Of a DNA stretch of 64,000 nucleotides, positions 37,621-47,910 are shown in pieces. Location: the NCBI RefSeq assembly GCF_024294805.1, contig NZ_JANCLU010000019.1:1-64000 (forward strand), written 5' to 3'. The notes below the pieces were generated by a model. The model made no database searches. It saw nothing but the letters and a program-made list of their open reading frames with translations, and was not told the DNA's origin. Position 1 is the first letter of the stretch; the number at the start of each line of letters is the position of its first letter. The position numbers and the translations under genes are program-made. This DNA is from Alsobacter ponti (GTDB lineage: Bacteria > Pseudomonadota > Alphaproteobacteria > Rhizobiales > Beijerinckiaceae).

Positions 37621-37746
37621 GGTCGTGCTGTAGCCGGGCTGAGCACCAGTCGGTCTGCAAGACCCCCAACCGACCGACCCGAGGGGGCCGGTATCCTTTC
37701 CTGGCTGAGGCGCCGTGCGCCCGGCCGCTGTGAATGAGGTTCAAAC

Positions 37747-37983
37747 ATGAGCGACATCGCCGCCCGCGTGAAGAAGATCGTTGTCGAGCATCTCGGCGTC
37801 GAGCCCGAGAAGGTGATCGACAGCGCCAACTTCATCGACGACCTCGGTGCGGACAGCCTCGACACCGTCGAGCTGGTGATGGCTTTCGAGGAAGAGTTCT
37901 CGGTCGAGATCCCGGACGACGCGGCGGAGACGATCCGCACGGTCGGCGATGCGGTGAGCTTCCTGGAGAAGAAGGCGGCCTGA
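37747..37983 (+). CDS. acpP: Acyl carrier protein
   Basis: A 78-residue acidic carrier protein. The serine that receives phosphopantetheine is in [19 protein letters not shown]. The rest follows the AcpP pattern ([29 protein letters not shown]). The ATG at 37747 follows GAGG. The long gap before it suggests its own promoter, and fabF follows after 37 bp. Confidence 0.98.
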   Translation: MSDIAARVKKIVVEHLGVEPEKVIDSANFIDDLGADSLDTVELVMAFEEEFSVEIPDDAAETIRTVGDAVSFLEKKAA

Positions 37984-38020
37984 GCCGCCTTCCGTCGTCT
38001 CCGGCAGGGATATGGGCACC

Positions 38021-39280
38021 ATGCGGCGTGTTGTCGTCACGGGTCTCGGGATGGTGACGCCGCTGGGATGCGGCGTCGACGTCTCCTGGAAGCGGCTGAT
38101 CGAGGGCCGCAGTGGCGCGGTCCGGATCCAGAACTTCGACGTCAGCGATCTGCCGGCCCGCGTCGCGTGCCAGATCCCGCGCGGCGACGGCTCCGACGGC
38201 ACCTTCAATCCCGACCAGTGGATGGAGCCGAAGGAGCAGCGCAAGGTCGACGAGTTCATCGTCTACGGCATCGCCGCCGCGACCCAGGCCCTCCAGGACG
38301 CCGGGTGGAAACCCGAATCCTACGAAGACCAGATCTCGACCGGTGTGCTGATCGGATCGGGCATCGGCGGCATCGGCGGCATCTACGACGCCTCGATCAC
38401 GCTGGCCGAGAAAGGCCCGCGTCGCATATCCCCCTTCTTCATTCCCGGCCGCCTTATCAACCTGGTGTCGGGCTACGTCTCGATCCAGCACGGACTCAAG
38501 GGCCCCAACCACGCCGTCGTGACGGCCTGCTCGACGGGCGCGCACGCCATCGGCGACGCCGCGCGGCTGGTCGCCCTGGGCGATGCGGACGTGATGGTGG
38601 CCGGCGGCGCCGAGTCGCCGATCAACCGGCTGTCGCTGGCCGGCTTCGCCGCCTGCCGGGCGCTGTCGACCGGCTTCAACGACGAGCCCACCCGGGCATC
38701 CCGCCCCTACGACAAGGACCGCGACGGCTTCGTGATGGGCGAGGGCGCGGGCGTCGTGGTGCTCGAGGAGCTGGAGCACGCCAAGGCGCGCGGGGCCAGG
38801 ATCTACGCCGAGGTGATCGGCTACGGCCTGTCGGGCGACGCCTATCACATCACCTCGCCCAGCGAGGATGGCGACGGCGCGTATCGCTGCATGACCGCCG
38901 CACTCAAGCGCGCCGGCATCGCGCCGTCCGACGTCGACTACATCAACGCGCACGGCACCTCGACGCCGCTGGGCGACGAGATCGAGTTGAAGGCGGTCGA
39001 ACGCCTCGTCGGCAACGCGGCCGGCGACCTCGTGATGTCTTCGACGAAGTCGTCCACCGGGCATCTTCTCGGGGCCGCCGGCGCCATCGAGGCGATTTTC
39101 TCCCTGCTGGCGATCCGTGACGGCGTCGCTCCCGCGACGTTGAACCTCGAGAATCCGTCGGTGGAGACGCCGGTCGACCTCGTGCCGCTGACGCCGCGCC
39201 GGCGTCAAATCGACGTGGCCCTGTCGAACTCCTTCGGCTTCGGCGGGACGAACGCCTCGCTGGTGTTCCGCCGGGTCTGA
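38021..39280 (+). CDS. fabF: 3-oxoacyl-ACP synthase II
   Basis: A 419-residue condensing enzyme (KAS II). The Cys-His-His triad: Cys in VVTACSTGAHAIGDAARL, His in NAHGTSTPLGDEIE and His in STKSSTGHLLGAAGA. Start: two in-frame ATGs (38012 and 38021); the second gives MRRVVVTGLGMVTPLG, which matches the usual N-terminus. It uses acyl-ACP and malonyl-ACP, both supplied by neighbouring gene products. A hairpin without T-tract follows the stop. Confidence 0.97.
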   Translation: MRRVVVTGLGMVTPLGCGVDVSWKRLIEGRSGAVRIQNFDVSDLPARVACQIPRGDGSDGTFNPDQWMEPKEQRKVDEFIVYGIAAATQALQDAGWKPESYEDQISTGVLIGSGIGGIGGIYDASITLAEKGPRRISPFFIPGRLINLVSGYVSIQHGLKGPNHAVVTACSTGAHAIGDAARLVALGDADVMVAGGAESPINRLSLAGFAACRALSTGFNDEPTRASRPYDKDRDGFVMGEGAGVVVLEELEHAKARGARIYAEVIGYGLSGDAYHITSPSEDGDGAYRCMTAALKRAGIAPSDVDYINAHGTSTPLGDEIELKAVERLVGNAAGDLVMSSTKSSTGHLLGAAGAIEAIFSLLAIRDGVAPATLNLENPSVETPVDLVPLTPRRRQIDVALSNSFGFGGTNASLVFRRV

Positions 39281-39289
39281 CGAGCCGAT

Positions 39290-39319
39290 CCGGCCGCCGA
39301 CACGGTGTTCGGCGGACCG
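39290..39319 (+). terminator. Hairpin after fabF
   Basis: CCGGCCGCCGA pairs with TCGGCGGACCG across one mismatch, with an 8-nt loop. No T-tract follows, so this may be a weak or Rho-assisted terminator, or only a GC-rich coincidence. Confidence 0.3.
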
Positions 39320-39417
39320 GAAACGGTTCGCCCTTTCGCCATATTTCGGGTTAGGGTGCTGCCGTGCGCGCGAGCGGCCGCCGATTCCGCACGCCCGCCC
39401 GGAAGCAAGCAGGATCT

Positions 39418-40731
39418 ATGGTCGAACAGAACGAGCCGACTCCCCCGGACGAGACGCCGACGAAGCCCGCGCGCGGCCTGTTCGGCCGCACGAAGAGCGC
39501 CCCGCCCACGCCGCCGTCCGAACCCGCTCCCGACCTTCGACGCGAGCGCCCGCGCCGCCCCATCGTGAACTTCTTCAGCGGCGCGCTGACGCTGGTCATG
39601 GTGCTGGCCCTGGCGCTCGGCGCCGCGCTGTTCGTCGGCAAGGTGCAGTTCCACGCTCCGGGGCCGCTCCAGGCGGAGAAGGTCGTGATGGTGAAGGGCG
39701 GCGTCGCCGACGTCGCCGACCAGTTGCAGCGGGAAGGGGTGATCGAGCACCCCATGCTCTTCATCACCGGCCTGCAGGTCCTGGGCAAATCGTCGCAGAT
39801 CAAGGCGGGCGAGTACCTCTTCAAGGAGCACGCCAGCCTCAACGACGTGGCCGACACTCTGGTCGAGGGCAAGGCGATCCTGCACACCCTCACTATCCCC
39901 GAAGGCCTGACCAGCCTGCAGATCGTCGAGCGGCTGCGCGAGAACGACGTGCTGGTGGGCGACATCCTCGACATTCCGCGCGAAGGCGCGCTGCTGCCCG
40001 AGACCTACAAGTTCTCGCGCGGCATGACGCGCGCCCAGCTCGTCGAGCGCATGCAACAGGAGCAGGCGAAGGTTCTGCGCGAGGTCTGGGCCAAGAAGTC
40101 GGCGGACCTGCCCATCCGCAGCCCGCAGGAACTGGTGGTGCTGGCCTCGATCGTCGAGAAGGAAACCGGGCGCGCCGACGAGCGGCCGCGGGTCGCGGGC
40201 GTTTTCGTCAACCGGCTCGTGAAGAACATGAAGCTCCAGTCCGACCCGACCATCGTCTACGGGCTCGTGGGGGGCAAGGGCACGCTCGGGCGCGGTCTTC
40301 TCAAGAGCGAGATCGACCAGGCCACGCCCTACAACACCTACGTGATCCCCGGCCTTCCGCCCGGCCCGATCGCCAATCCCGGCCGCGCCGCGCTCGAAGC
40401 GGTCGCCAACCCGTCGCGGACGCGCGAACTCTACTTCGTGGCGGATGGCACCGGCGGCCACGTCTTTGCCGAGACTCTCGACCAGCACTCCAAGAACGTC
40501 GTGCGCTGGCGTCAGATCGAGGGCGAGAAGAAGGACGTCACGCCGACGGCGGCGGACGACCCCGCCGCGAACGGCAAGAAGACCGACGCTGGCGGCCCTG
40601 CCAACGGCCGGACGACGCCGCTCGGCCCGCGCGGCAACCTGGACGCCGTGGCGGGGACGCCGAAGGATCCGCTGCTCAACAAGAGCTTCGACCTGAATTC
40701 CCCGAAGACGGTGCCTCAGCTCAAGCCCTGA
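39418..40731 (+). CDS. mltG: Endolytic murein transglycosylase MltG
   Basis: A 437-residue inner-membrane transglycosylase that cuts new glycan strands. A Pro-rich cytoplasmic N-terminus (to about residue 52), one membrane anchor (about 55-78), a LysM-like domain and the YceG catalytic domain follow. The catalytic glutamate is in LASIVEKETGRADERP; other blocks are LLPETYKFSRG, PTIVYGLVGG and NTYVIPGLPPGPIANPG. The ATG at 39418 has AGGA upstream; a GTG 18 codons earlier is less likely. The last 60 residues are a low-complexity extension. Position after fabF is typical. Confidence 0.95.
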   Translation: MVEQNEPTPPDETPTKPARGLFGRTKSAPPTPPSEPAPDLRRERPRRPIVNFFSGALTLVMVLALALGAALFVGKVQFHAPGPLQAEKVVMVKGGVADVADQLQREGVIEHPMLFITGLQVLGKSSQIKAGEYLFKEHASLNDVADTLVEGKAILHTLTIPEGLTSLQIVERLRENDVLVGDILDIPREGALLPETYKFSRGMTRAQLVERMQQEQAKVLREVWAKKSADLPIRSPQELVVLASIVEKETGRADERPRVAGVFVNRLVKNMKLQSDPTIVYGLVGGKGTLGRGLLKSEIDQATPYNTYVIPGLPPGPIANPGRAALEAVANPSRTRELYFVADGTGGHVFAETLDQHSKNVVRWRQIEGEKKDVTPTAADDPAANGKKTDAGGPANGRTTPLGPRGNLDAVAGTPKDPLLNKSFDLNSPKTVPQLKP

Positions 40732-40857
40732 CGCTCCGGCGGGCTTGAGACGGGGCGAGGCGGGCCTTATGGTGCCGCCGCGTCGCCGAGCGAGCGGCGC
40801 GGCTTCGCCCGTTTTCGGCGCGTCTCGCGCCGGTCCGTTCCGCACCGGAGTAGGTGG

Positions 40858-41745
40858 ATGGCACTGTCGAGCATGACCGGCTTCGCGCGGGAGACCGGCG
40901 CGTCCGGCCCGTGGACGTGGGCGTGGGAGCTGAAGACGGTCAACGCCAAGGGTCTGGACGTGCGCGTCCGGGTTCCGCCGGCGCTCGAGTCCATCGCCGA
41001 GGAGTGCCGACAGCGCATCGGCAAGGCGATCAGCCGGGGCACCTGCTTTGCCACGCTGAACGCCACCCGCGAGGCCGCGCCCACCGTGGCCCGCGTGAAC
41101 ACCGAGTTGCTGACCTCGCTGGTGGAGGCGCTGGCGCCCTTCGATGGGCGCATGGGCCTGCGCGCGCCCTCGGTCGGCGACCTGCTCGCGGTGCGCGGCG
41201 TCGTCGAGGTCGTCGAGGGCGCGGAGGACGCCGGCGCGGTGGCCGCCGCAGGGGCGGCGATGCTGGAAGGGCTCGACATCGCGCTCGCCGCGCTATGCGC
41301 CACGCGGCTGGAGGAGGGGCGCGCGCTCGCCGCCATCCTCACCACCCGCATCGAGACCATCGCCCGCCTGGCGGCGGCGGCCGACGCCTGCCCGGCCCGC
41401 AAGCCGGAAGCGATCCGCGCGCGCCTCGCCGAGCAGATCGCCACCCTGGTCGGCGCCTCGGCCGGCCTCGATCCGAACCGCCTCTACCAGGAGGCCGTGC
41501 TGCTGGCCTCCAAGGCCGACGTGCGCGAGGAGATCGACCGGCTAGGGGCGCACGTGGCGGCCGCCCGCGACCTTCTCGCCAAGGGCGGCCCGATCGGCCG
41601 CCGGCTGGACTTTCTGGCGCAGGAATTCTCGCGCGAGGCGAACACGCTTTGCGCCAAGGCGAACGACGTGTCATTGACCGCCATCGGGCTTAACCTCAAG
41701 ACGGAGGTCGAGCAGTTCCGCGAGCAGGTTCAGAACGTCGAGTGA
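40858..41745 (+). CDS. YicC family endoribonuclease
   Basis: A 295-residue protein of the YicC/YloC family; E. coli YicC is an RNase that acts on small RNAs. N-terminus SSMTGFARETG and WELKTVNAKGLDVRVRVP are diagnostic, as is the C-terminal DUF1732 block GRRLDFLAQEFSREANTLCAKANDVS (ends quoted) and TEVEQFREQVQNVE. The ATG at 40858 follows GGAG. gmk starts 5 bp after the stop, or overlaps it if its GTG at 41742 is used; yicC-gmk is a common pair. Confidence 0.95.
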   Translation: MALSSMTGFARETGASGPWTWAWELKTVNAKGLDVRVRVPPALESIAEECRQRIGKAISRGTCFATLNATREAAPTVARVNTELLTSLVEALAPFDGRMGLRAPSVGDLLAVRGVVEVVEGAEDAGAVAAAGAAMLEGLDIALAALCATRLEEGRALAAILTTRIETIARLAAAADACPARKPEAIRARLAEQIATLVGASAGLDPNRLYQEAVLLASKADVREEIDRLGAHVAAARDLLAKGGPIGRRLDFLAQEFSREANTLCAKANDVSLTAIGLNLKTEVEQFREQVQNVE

Positions 41746-41750
41746 TCGCC

Positions 41751-42401
41751 ATGTCCGCCCATCTCGAAAACGACATCATCGGGCGGCGGGGCCTGATGTT
41801 CGTGCTTTCCTCGCCCTCCGGCGCGGGCAAGACCACGCTGACGCGCCTGCTTCGCGACGAGGAGCCGAGCCTCACGCTGTCGGTGTCGGTCACCACCCGC
41901 GCGCGCCGGGCCAGCGAGGTGGACGGCATCCACTACCGGTTCATCAGCCCCGAGGAGTTCTTCGACCTGCGCGAGCGCGGCGAATTGCTGGAATGGGCGG
42001 AGGTCCACGGCAATTTCTACGGCTCGCCCCGGCGCGAGATCGAGCGCTCGCTGGCGGCCGGCCGGGACATCCTGTTCGACATCGACTACCAGGGCGCCAT
42101 GCAGGTGCGCGAGAAGGCGCCGGACGACGTGGTCAGCGTCTTCATCCTGCCGCCGTCGATCCCGGAACTGCGCCATCGTCTGGAGCGGCGCGCCGAGGAT
42201 TCCGCCGAGGTGATTTCCCGCCGGCTGACCGCCGCCAAGGGCGAGATCGGCCGCTGGCGCGACTACGACTACGTGCTGGTCAACGACGACCTGCAACGCA
42301 CCTTCGCGCGCCTGCGGGCGATCCTGTCGGCCGAGCGGCTGCGCCGCGAGCGCCAGACGGGGCTGACGAGCTTCGTCGAGGGACTTCTCAACGACCTCTG
42401 A
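41751..42401 (+). CDS. gmk: Guanylate kinase
   Basis: A 216-residue kinase turning GMP into GDP with ATP. P-loop: [19 protein letters not shown] site: [19 protein letters not shown] (ends quoted) and [24 protein letters not shown] is the Walker B region. ATG at 41751 chosen; a GTG at 41742 overlapping the yicC stop is an alternative. Its 3' end overlaps the convergent rsmA gene by 14 bp. It continues the guanine-nucleotide branch of guaB/guaA. Confidence 0.96.
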   Translation: MSAHLENDIIGRRGLMFVLSSPSGAGKTTLTRLLRDEEPSLTLSVSVTTRARRASEVDGIHYRFISPEEFFDLRERGELLEWAEVHGNFYGSPRREIERSLAAGRDILFDIDYQGAMQVREKAPDDVVSVFILPPSIPELRHRLERRAEDSAEVISRRLTAAKGEIGRWRDYDYVLVNDDLQRTFARLRAILSAERLRRERQTGLTSFVEGLLNDL

Positions 42402-43242
42402 GGTCGCGCATCGCGTTCGCGAGGGAGACGAAGCCCTCGACGGGGATGGTCTCCGCGCGGGCCGTGGGATCGAGGCCGGCCCGTTCGATCAGGGCGGCCG
42501 TGTCCAAAGCGAGAGGCTTCAGGCTCTGCCTCAGCATCTTGCGCCGTTGCCCGAACGCCGCCTGGGCGACCTCCGTCAGGTCGCGGAGGCGGCAGGGCAG
42601 CGGATCCGCCCTGGGCGTCAGGTGCACGACGGACGACGTGACCTTCGGCGGCGGCGTGAAGGCGGCCGGCGAGATGTCGAACAGGATGCGCGCGCTCGTG
42701 CGCCAGCCGCACAGCACGGCCAGCCGCCCGTAGTCCTTGGGCTGGGCCGGCGTCGCGACGATCCGCTCGGCCACCTCGCGCTGGAACATCAGCGTGAAGC
42801 TCTCGAAGATCGGCGGCCAGGGCTCCGCCTCGATCCACCCGGTCAGCAGCACGGTGGCGATGTTGTAGGGCAGGTTCGCGACAATGCGCACCGGTCCCTC
42901 AAGGCCGAGCCGGCTCCAGTCGATCTCCAGCGCGTCGCCCGAAATCACCTCGAGCCGCCCGGGATAATGGCCCGCGATCTCCGCCAGCGCCGGAAGGCAC
43001 CGCTCGTCGCGCTCCACCGCGACCACTTTCCTCGCGCCCATCGCCAGCAGGGCGCGCGTCAGCCCGCCCGGACCCGGGCCGATCTCGACCGCCGTGACGC
43101 CGTCGAGCGGCCCGGACGCGCGGGCGATGCGCGCCGTCAGGTTGAGGTCCAGCAGGAAGTTCTGCCCCAGCGACTTCTTGGCCTGCAGGCCGTGCGCCTG
43201 GATCACCTCGCGCAGCGGCGGCAGGGCGTCGATGGCGCTCAT
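42388..43242 (-). CDS. rsmA: 16S rRNA (adenine1518/1519-N6)-dimethyltransferase
   Basis: A 284-residue KsgA that dimethylates A1518 and A1519. Motifs: SLGQNFLLD at the start, SAM motif [23 protein letters not shown], catalytic NLPYNIAT and [17 protein letters not shown]-terminal [12 protein letters not shown]. The ATG (43242-43240) overlaps the pdxA stop by 4 bp. It is the last gene of the lptF-lptG-lptD-pdxA-rsmA group and its 3' end overlaps gmk. Confidence 0.97.
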   Translation of the reverse strand: MSAIDALPPLREVIQAHGLQAKKSLGQNFLLDLNLTARIARASGPLDGVTAVEIGPGPGGLTRALLAMGARKVVAVERDERCLPALAEIAGHYPGRLEVISGDALEIDWSRLGLEGPVRIVANLPYNIATVLLTGWIEAEPWPPIFESFTLMFQREVAERIVATPAQPKDYGRLAVLCGWRTSARILFDISPAAFTPPPKVTSSVVHLTPRADPLPCRLRDLTEVAQAAFGQRRKMLRQSLKPLALDTAALIERAGLDPTARAETIPVEGFVSLANAMRDLRGR

Positions 43243-44261
43243 GGCGTGCCGGCGACGCTCAGGCGGCCGGCCAGGCGCAGCGCGGCGATCAGGCTGTCGG
43301 GCCGCGCCACGCCCCGCCCGGCGATGTCGAACGCCGTGCCGTGATCGGGCGACGTTCGCACGAAGGGCAGGCCGAGCGTGACGTTGACGCCGTCGTCGAA
43401 CGCGAGCGCCTTGATCGGGATCAGCGCCTGGTCGTGGTACATGCACAGCGCGACGTCGTAGCGGGCGCGCGCGCGGGCGTGGAACATCGTGTCGGCGGGC
43501 AGGGGGCCGGTCACGTCCAGCCCCTCGGCCCGCAACTGCTCGACCGCGGGCCGGATCACCGCGTCGTCCTCCAGCCCCAGCGCGCCGCCTTCCCCCGCGT
43601 GCGGATTGAGCCCCGAGAACGCCAGCCTGGGCCGGGGCAGCCCGAACCGCGCCGCCATGTCGCGCGCGACGATCCGGGCGGTGTCGACGATCAACTCGGT
43701 CGTCAGCAGGTCCGGCACGCGCCGCAGCGGCACGTGGATGGTGATCGGCACGACGGCGAGGGTTTCGGACCACAGCATCATGACGGGGAGCGGCGACACG
43801 CCCCACAGCCGGTTCGCCAGTTCCGCGAGATACTCGGTGTGGCCGGGATGCGTGAAGCCGGCGGCGTAGAGGACCGACTTGGCGATCGGATTGGTGACCA
43901 TCGCGGCCGCGCGGCCGTCCCGCACGAACTGCGCCGCCATGTCGATCGAGGCGATCGTCCCTGCCGCGCTGGCGGGTTCCGGCAGGCCCGGCTCGACGGC
44001 GGCCGAGTGGCCGGTCGGAATGACGGGCAGTGCGTCGTCGCCTGGGTCGAGGGCGTCGGGCGAGGCGACTTCGACGACGCGGATGGCGAGGCCCAGGCGC
44101 TGGGCGGTCCGCCGCATCAAGTCGGGGTCGGCGATGAGCGCGAATCTCGGCGCTCCGGACTCTGCCCGGCCCGCCCATGCGCGCAGCGCCAGCTCGGGAC
44201 CGATTCCGGCGGGGTCGCCCTGGGTCAGGACCAGCGGCGGACCGCCGGCGCGGACGCTCAC
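43239..44261 (-). CDS. pdxA: 4-hydroxythreonine-4-phosphate dehydrogenase
   Basis: A 340-residue metal-dependent enzyme of vitamin B6 synthesis. Blocks: [39 protein letters not shown] with metal-binding His, NPHAGEGG and [11 protein letters not shown] with further His. The start is a GTG that overlaps the lptD stop by 4 bp (CAGTGA context), leaving no room for surA, which usually lies here in proteobacteria. Coupled with rsmA downstream. Confidence 0.95.
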   Translation of the reverse strand: MSVRAGGPPLVLTQGDPAGIGPELALRAWAGRAESGAPRFALIADPDLMRRTAQRLGLAIRVVEVASPDALDPGDDALPVIPTGHSAAVEPGLPEPASAAGTIASIDMAAQFVRDGRAAAMVTNPIAKSVLYAAGFTHPGHTEYLAELANRLWGVSPLPVMMLWSETLAVVPITIHVPLRRVPDLLTTELIVDTARIVARDMAARFGLPRPRLAFSGLNPHAGEGGALGLEDDAVIRPAVEQLRAEGLDVTGPLPADTMFHARARARYDVALCMYHDQALIPIKALAFDDGVNVTLGLPFVRTSPDHGTAFDIAGRGVARPDSLIAALRLAGRLSVAGTP

Positions 44262-46783
44262 TGATTCACCCCGTCCGTCGCTCCGATGGACGGCGTGAAC
44301 GAATAGCCGGCCGCGCCGAGCGTGCGCAGTTCCAGCCGGAGCATGACCGTCTGGACGCGGTCCTTCGTGCCTTCGGAATAGGTTTGCTTCGCCGAATTCG
44401 AGTAGATGATGCCCAAGGTGGTGCAATCGTCAGTGTAGCCGGCCCCGACCGTGACGGCGCTGATCGAGATGGCGTTCGAGATCTGGCCGCCGGGATTGTA
44501 GAACTTCTCGGCGTCCTGGCGGCCGAGGTCGACGGCGACGCCGCCCGACACGTAGATGTTCGGCGTCACGGCCAGCTTCGCCTGGGTGACGAAGCCTTCC
44601 CGCGTCGTATAGAGGCCGAGCTCGGGCTGCGGAGCGTAGCGCGCGTAGAGGATGCTCGCGGTCAGACGGTCATAGGTCCCAACCGCCTGGAGCTCGAGCC
44701 GCTGCAGCGCGAAATCCTCCTGCGAGAAGCGCCCGCGCGCGATGAAGTTGATGTTCCCGAAGGGGCTCATCTGGATGCGGGACACGTAGGAGGAGCGCGC
44801 GTCGCTCAGGCCCGAATCGAGCCCGGTCCGCGCGAGGTCGGGGTTGGCGTAGGAATTGAGGCCGGCGACCTGGTAGGACTGGCCGAACAGGAAGCTGCCG
44901 AAGCCCCCGTTGGGGCCGTTATAGGTGTACTGCGCGCCGACATTGGCGCGCGTGCCGCCTTCGATCCGGTCGTAGCCGGAGAACTTGTTGACGCTGAACA
45001 GCGTGGTGTCGTCGAACACGAGGCTTTGCGCGTCCTCGTTCGGCATCCGGCCGATCTGGGTCTCGTTGGGGCGCGCGATGAGCTGCGCGATCGGCTCGAC
45101 GATGTGCGTGCCGAAGTCGGTCTGGGCCACGAACGGGTAGCGATACGTGCCGCCCACGGCGGGCATGAACCGGCCGATGACCTCGCCGCTCGTGTCGATG
45201 AACAGCGGCAGGTACTGGTTGTACTGGCCCGTCGTGCTCAGCGCCGGAAAGGCCACGTCGCCCCGCATCGAGGCGAACGGGGTCCATGTCTGCCCGAGCG
45301 GATCGATGAAGGTCCTGCGCCAGGCGACGTCGACCGAGCCGCGGGAGTAGGTGCCGGCGACGCCGCGCACGAAACAGTCAGTCGGGTTGTAGAAGCCCGG
45401 GGCGCAGGTGTCGTACGTGGCCTTGCCGTCGACCTTGACCTGATAGTTTCCAGGCTGCCCGGCGGCGTTCACAAGGCTCTGGTAGGCCGTCTGCTCGCGC
45501 GTGATCGTGGTGATGTTGCCGCCGATCGTCAGTTCGCCGCCGAGGACGCCCGGCCCCGTGAAGCGGCGATCATAGTCGACAACGGGCGCGGCGACCGGCA
45601 GCTGCTTCTGCCAGTCGGCGTAGGAGAGGCCGCGGAAATAGTAGCCCCGCGCGTCGAAGAAGCTGCGTTCGCCCTGTCCCCGCAGGAACATGGTCGAGAC
45701 GCTTTCGCGGAAGCCCGTCCAGTTGAAGTCGGTGATGTTGGTGACGTTGTACTTGTAGTTCTGGTTGAACCACTTGTCGCTGGCGGCATGGATATCCCAG
45801 CCCCACTGCCACTTGTCGTTGATGACGAAGTTGCCGGCGGTGTCGACGGAGCCGCGGAACGTCTTGTCGCCCGCGCCGAACGGAGGCTGCAGGAACGCCG
45901 ACCTGTCCTGCTGGAAGATGCCGGCGGCCCGGATGTTGTAGCTGCCGTTGACGAGGCGATGCCGCCACTCGGCCTGGCCCAGCACGCCCTGGCGGGTCAG
46001 GAAGGTCGGCGTGATGGTCAGGTCGTAGTTGGGCGCGATCGCCCAGAAATACGGAATCGACACCCCGTAGCCGAGCGCCGTCGACGCGATGTAGTGCGGG
46101 GCGAGGAACCCCGACTTGCGCTTCACCGTCGTGTCGGGAGCCGAGAAATACGGGAACCACGCGACGGGCATGCCCCAGAACTCGAGCGTCGCGTCCTCGT
46201 AATAGACGGTCTGCTCTTCGTTCTTGTGGATGATTCGCTTGGCGCGGACCTGCCATGTCGGCGGCTTGGAGGGATCGTCCTTGCACGGCTCGCACGCCGT
46301 GTAGGTGCCCTTCTCGAACACCGTCGTCTCGCCGGCGGTGCGCTCGGCGCGCGGCGCCGCGAAGCGCGTGCGGTCGGTCGTTTCGATCCGCAGGGAATCG
46401 ATGAACCCGTCCTTGAAGTCGTCGGTCAGCTCGAAGCGGTCGGCATAGAACACCTGGCCGTCGGCTTCCGTCAGCTTGGCGTTGCCGCTTGCATAGACCC
46501 GGTTGGCCTTGCGGTCGTAGGTGACCTTGTCGGCCTCCAGCACGCGGCCCTGGTAATAGAGCTGGGCATTGCCCGACGCGGCGACGGTGTCGTTGTCGCG
46601 GTCGTAGACGAGCTCGCGCGACTCCACGAGGAGCTTGTCGTCGCCCTTCTTGGCCGTAGCCTGGGTCTTGCGCGCCAGGATGTCGGACGCGGTCTGTCCA
46701 TAGGCGAGCTCGATGACCGACGCCGTCGCCCCGAGCGTGCTCAAGCCGAGTGCCAGGGCGGTTATGTAACGTCTGTCAACCAT
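44258..46783 (-). CDS. lptD: LPS-assembly protein LptD
   Basis: An 841-residue outer-membrane protein that inserts LPS into the outer leaflet. A signal peptide (about residues 1-30, ending ELAYGQ) is followed by an LptA-like beta-jellyroll (about 40-150: [37 protein letters not shown] ends quoted) and a large beta-barrel. Cysteines: CEPC in the N-terminal part, two in the plug-side region and one in [14 protein letters not shown] near the C-terminus, able to form the bridging disulfides. The start may be ATG 46783 or GTG 46813. Gap to lptG 39 bp. The periplasmic foldase SurA gene is not next to it. Confidence 0.94.
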   Translation of the reverse strand: MVDRRYITALALGLSTLGATASVIELAYGQTASDILARKTQATAKKGDDKLLVESRELVYDRDNDTVAASGNAQLYYQGRVLEADKVTYDRKANRVYASGNAKLTEADGQVFYADRFELTDDFKDGFIDSLRIETTDRTRFAAPRAERTAGETTVFEKGTYTACEPCKDDPSKPPTWQVRAKRIIHKNEEQTVYYEDATLEFWGMPVAWFPYFSAPDTTVKRKSGFLAPHYIASTALGYGVSIPYFWAIAPNYDLTITPTFLTRQGVLGQAEWRHRLVNGSYNIRAAGIFQQDRSAFLQPPFGAGDKTFRGSVDTAGNFVINDKWQWGWDIHAASDKWFNQNYKYNVTNITDFNWTGFRESVSTMFLRGQGERSFFDARGYYFRGLSYADWQKQLPVAAPVVDYDRRFTGPGVLGGELTIGGNITTITREQTAYQSLVNAAGQPGNYQVKVDGKATYDTCAPGFYNPTDCFVRGVAGTYSRGSVDVAWRRTFIDPLGQTWTPFASMRGDVAFPALSTTGQYNQYLPLFIDTSGEVIGRFMPAVGGTYRYPFVAQTDFGTHIVEPIAQLIARPNETQIGRMPNEDAQSLVFDDTTLFSVNKFSGYDRIEGGTRANVGAQYTYNGPNGGFGSFLFGQSYQVAGLNSYANPDLARTGLDSGLSDARSSYVSRIQMSPFGNINFIARGRFSQEDFALQRLELQAVGTYDRLTASILYARYAPQPELGLYTTREGFVTQAKLAVTPNIYVSGGVAVDLGRQDAEKFYNPGGQISNAISISAVTVGAGYTDDCTTLGIIYSNSAKQTYSEGTKDRVQTVMLRLELRTLGAAGYSFTPSIGATDGVNQ

Positions 46784-46822
46784 GCTCGAACCACGTTGGC
46801 CGAAGATACGCACGGCCCGTCA

Positions 46823-47908
46823 TCACCCGTCCTCTTGATACAATAGAGCGAGCGTTCCGAGCAAACTCCCAACGACGGCCGGAGACCACGCCGCGACCGT
46901 CGTCGACAGAATTCCTGCCGCGCCGAGATCCTCAACGAGTCGGGTTGCGACGTACAGCAGAAAGCCGCACGCGACGCCGCCGAGAACCATCCGCGCAATA
47001 CCACCAAATCGGAAAAATCTTAAGGAAACAGAAGCGGCCACGAAGACCATCGCCACAAAGAGGAGAGGGCGGGCGAGCAGGGACTGGTACTGCAGGCGGT
47101 AACGCGTCGCGTCGAGCCCGGCCCGCTCGGTGCGCTCGATCAGGGCCGGCATGTCCCACACGGGCACGGCCTGGGCCGCCGAAAAGGACTGGCGCACCTG
47201 CTCGGGCGTCAGATTGGTGGCGATGACGTAGGAGGCGAAGCTCCTGGGCTCCTCCTCCGGCGTGAACAGGCGGGCGTTCTGCAATTCCCAGAAGCCGCTG
47301 CGCAATTCGGCCGTATCGGCTTCGACCCGGCTCTGGAAGCGGCCGTCCTTGTCGAACTCGAAGAACGTGACCTGCCCAAGCTGCTCGCCGGACGCGCTGG
47401 CCCGTTCCGCCCGCACGATCGCCTGCCCGTCGACGCTTCGCTGGCGCACCCAGTATTGCTGGTCGGCGGCCGGCTTCGACTTGCCGAAGCGCTTCGCCTC
47501 GATCTGCGTCGCCCGGTCCTTCAGCGTCTGCGCCAGCGGGTTGTAGACCGTCACCGTAAGCAGGCCGATCACGGTCGCCACCACGATGGCCGGGAACAGG
47601 AACTGCCAGGCCGACACGCCGGCGGCGCGGGCGACCACGAGTTCGAGCTTGCGCGACAGGTTGAGCAGCGCCGCCATGGCCCCGAACAGCACCGCGAACG
47701 GCAGGATCTGTTCGGCGATGGCCGGCGTGCGAAACAGCGCGAGTTGCGCCAGCAGCACGGTCGGAATGTCGGCGACATCGCCCGTCCGCCGCACCAGCTC
47801 GACGAAATCGAGCGTGTAGATCAGCCCGAACACGGTCAGGAACACGCCGGCGACGGCCCGCAGGAACTTGCCCGAGAGATAAAGCCCGAGGGTCTTGCCG
47901 ATCACCAT
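46823..47908 (-). CDS. lptG: LPS export permease LptG
   Basis: A 361-residue YjgP/YjgQ permease of the LptB2FG extractor. Six membrane segments, three at each end, flank a periplasmic jellyroll (about residues 135-265). Blocks: LGLYLSGKFLRAVAGVF, ILPFAVLFGAMAALLNLSRKLELVVARAAGVS (ends quoted) and, near the end, AAWSPAVVGSLLGTLALL. The ATG at 47908 is 2 bp after the lptF stop. The partner ATPase gene lptB is not in the window. Confidence 0.95.
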   Translation of the reverse strand: MVIGKTLGLYLSGKFLRAVAGVFLTVFGLIYTLDFVELVRRTGDVADIPTVLLAQLALFRTPAIAEQILPFAVLFGAMAALLNLSRKLELVVARAAGVSAWQFLFPAIVVATVIGLLTVTVYNPLAQTLKDRATQIEAKRFGKSKPAADQQYWVRQRSVDGQAIVRAERASASGEQLGQVTFFEFDKDGRFQSRVEADTAELRSGFWELQNARLFTPEEEPRSFASYVIATNLTPEQVRQSFSAAQAVPVWDMPALIERTERAGLDATRYRLQYQSLLARPLLFVAMVFVAASVSLRFFRFGGIARMVLGGVACGFLLYVATRLVEDLGAAGILSTTVAAWSPAVVGSLLGTLALLYQEDG

Positions 47909-47910
47909 GG

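Noticed and set aside
44177-46846. 889-codon plus-strand open frame
   Set aside because: Antisense shadow of lptD; composition (Val/Asp/Arg/Glu-rich) and lack of motifs speak against a protein.
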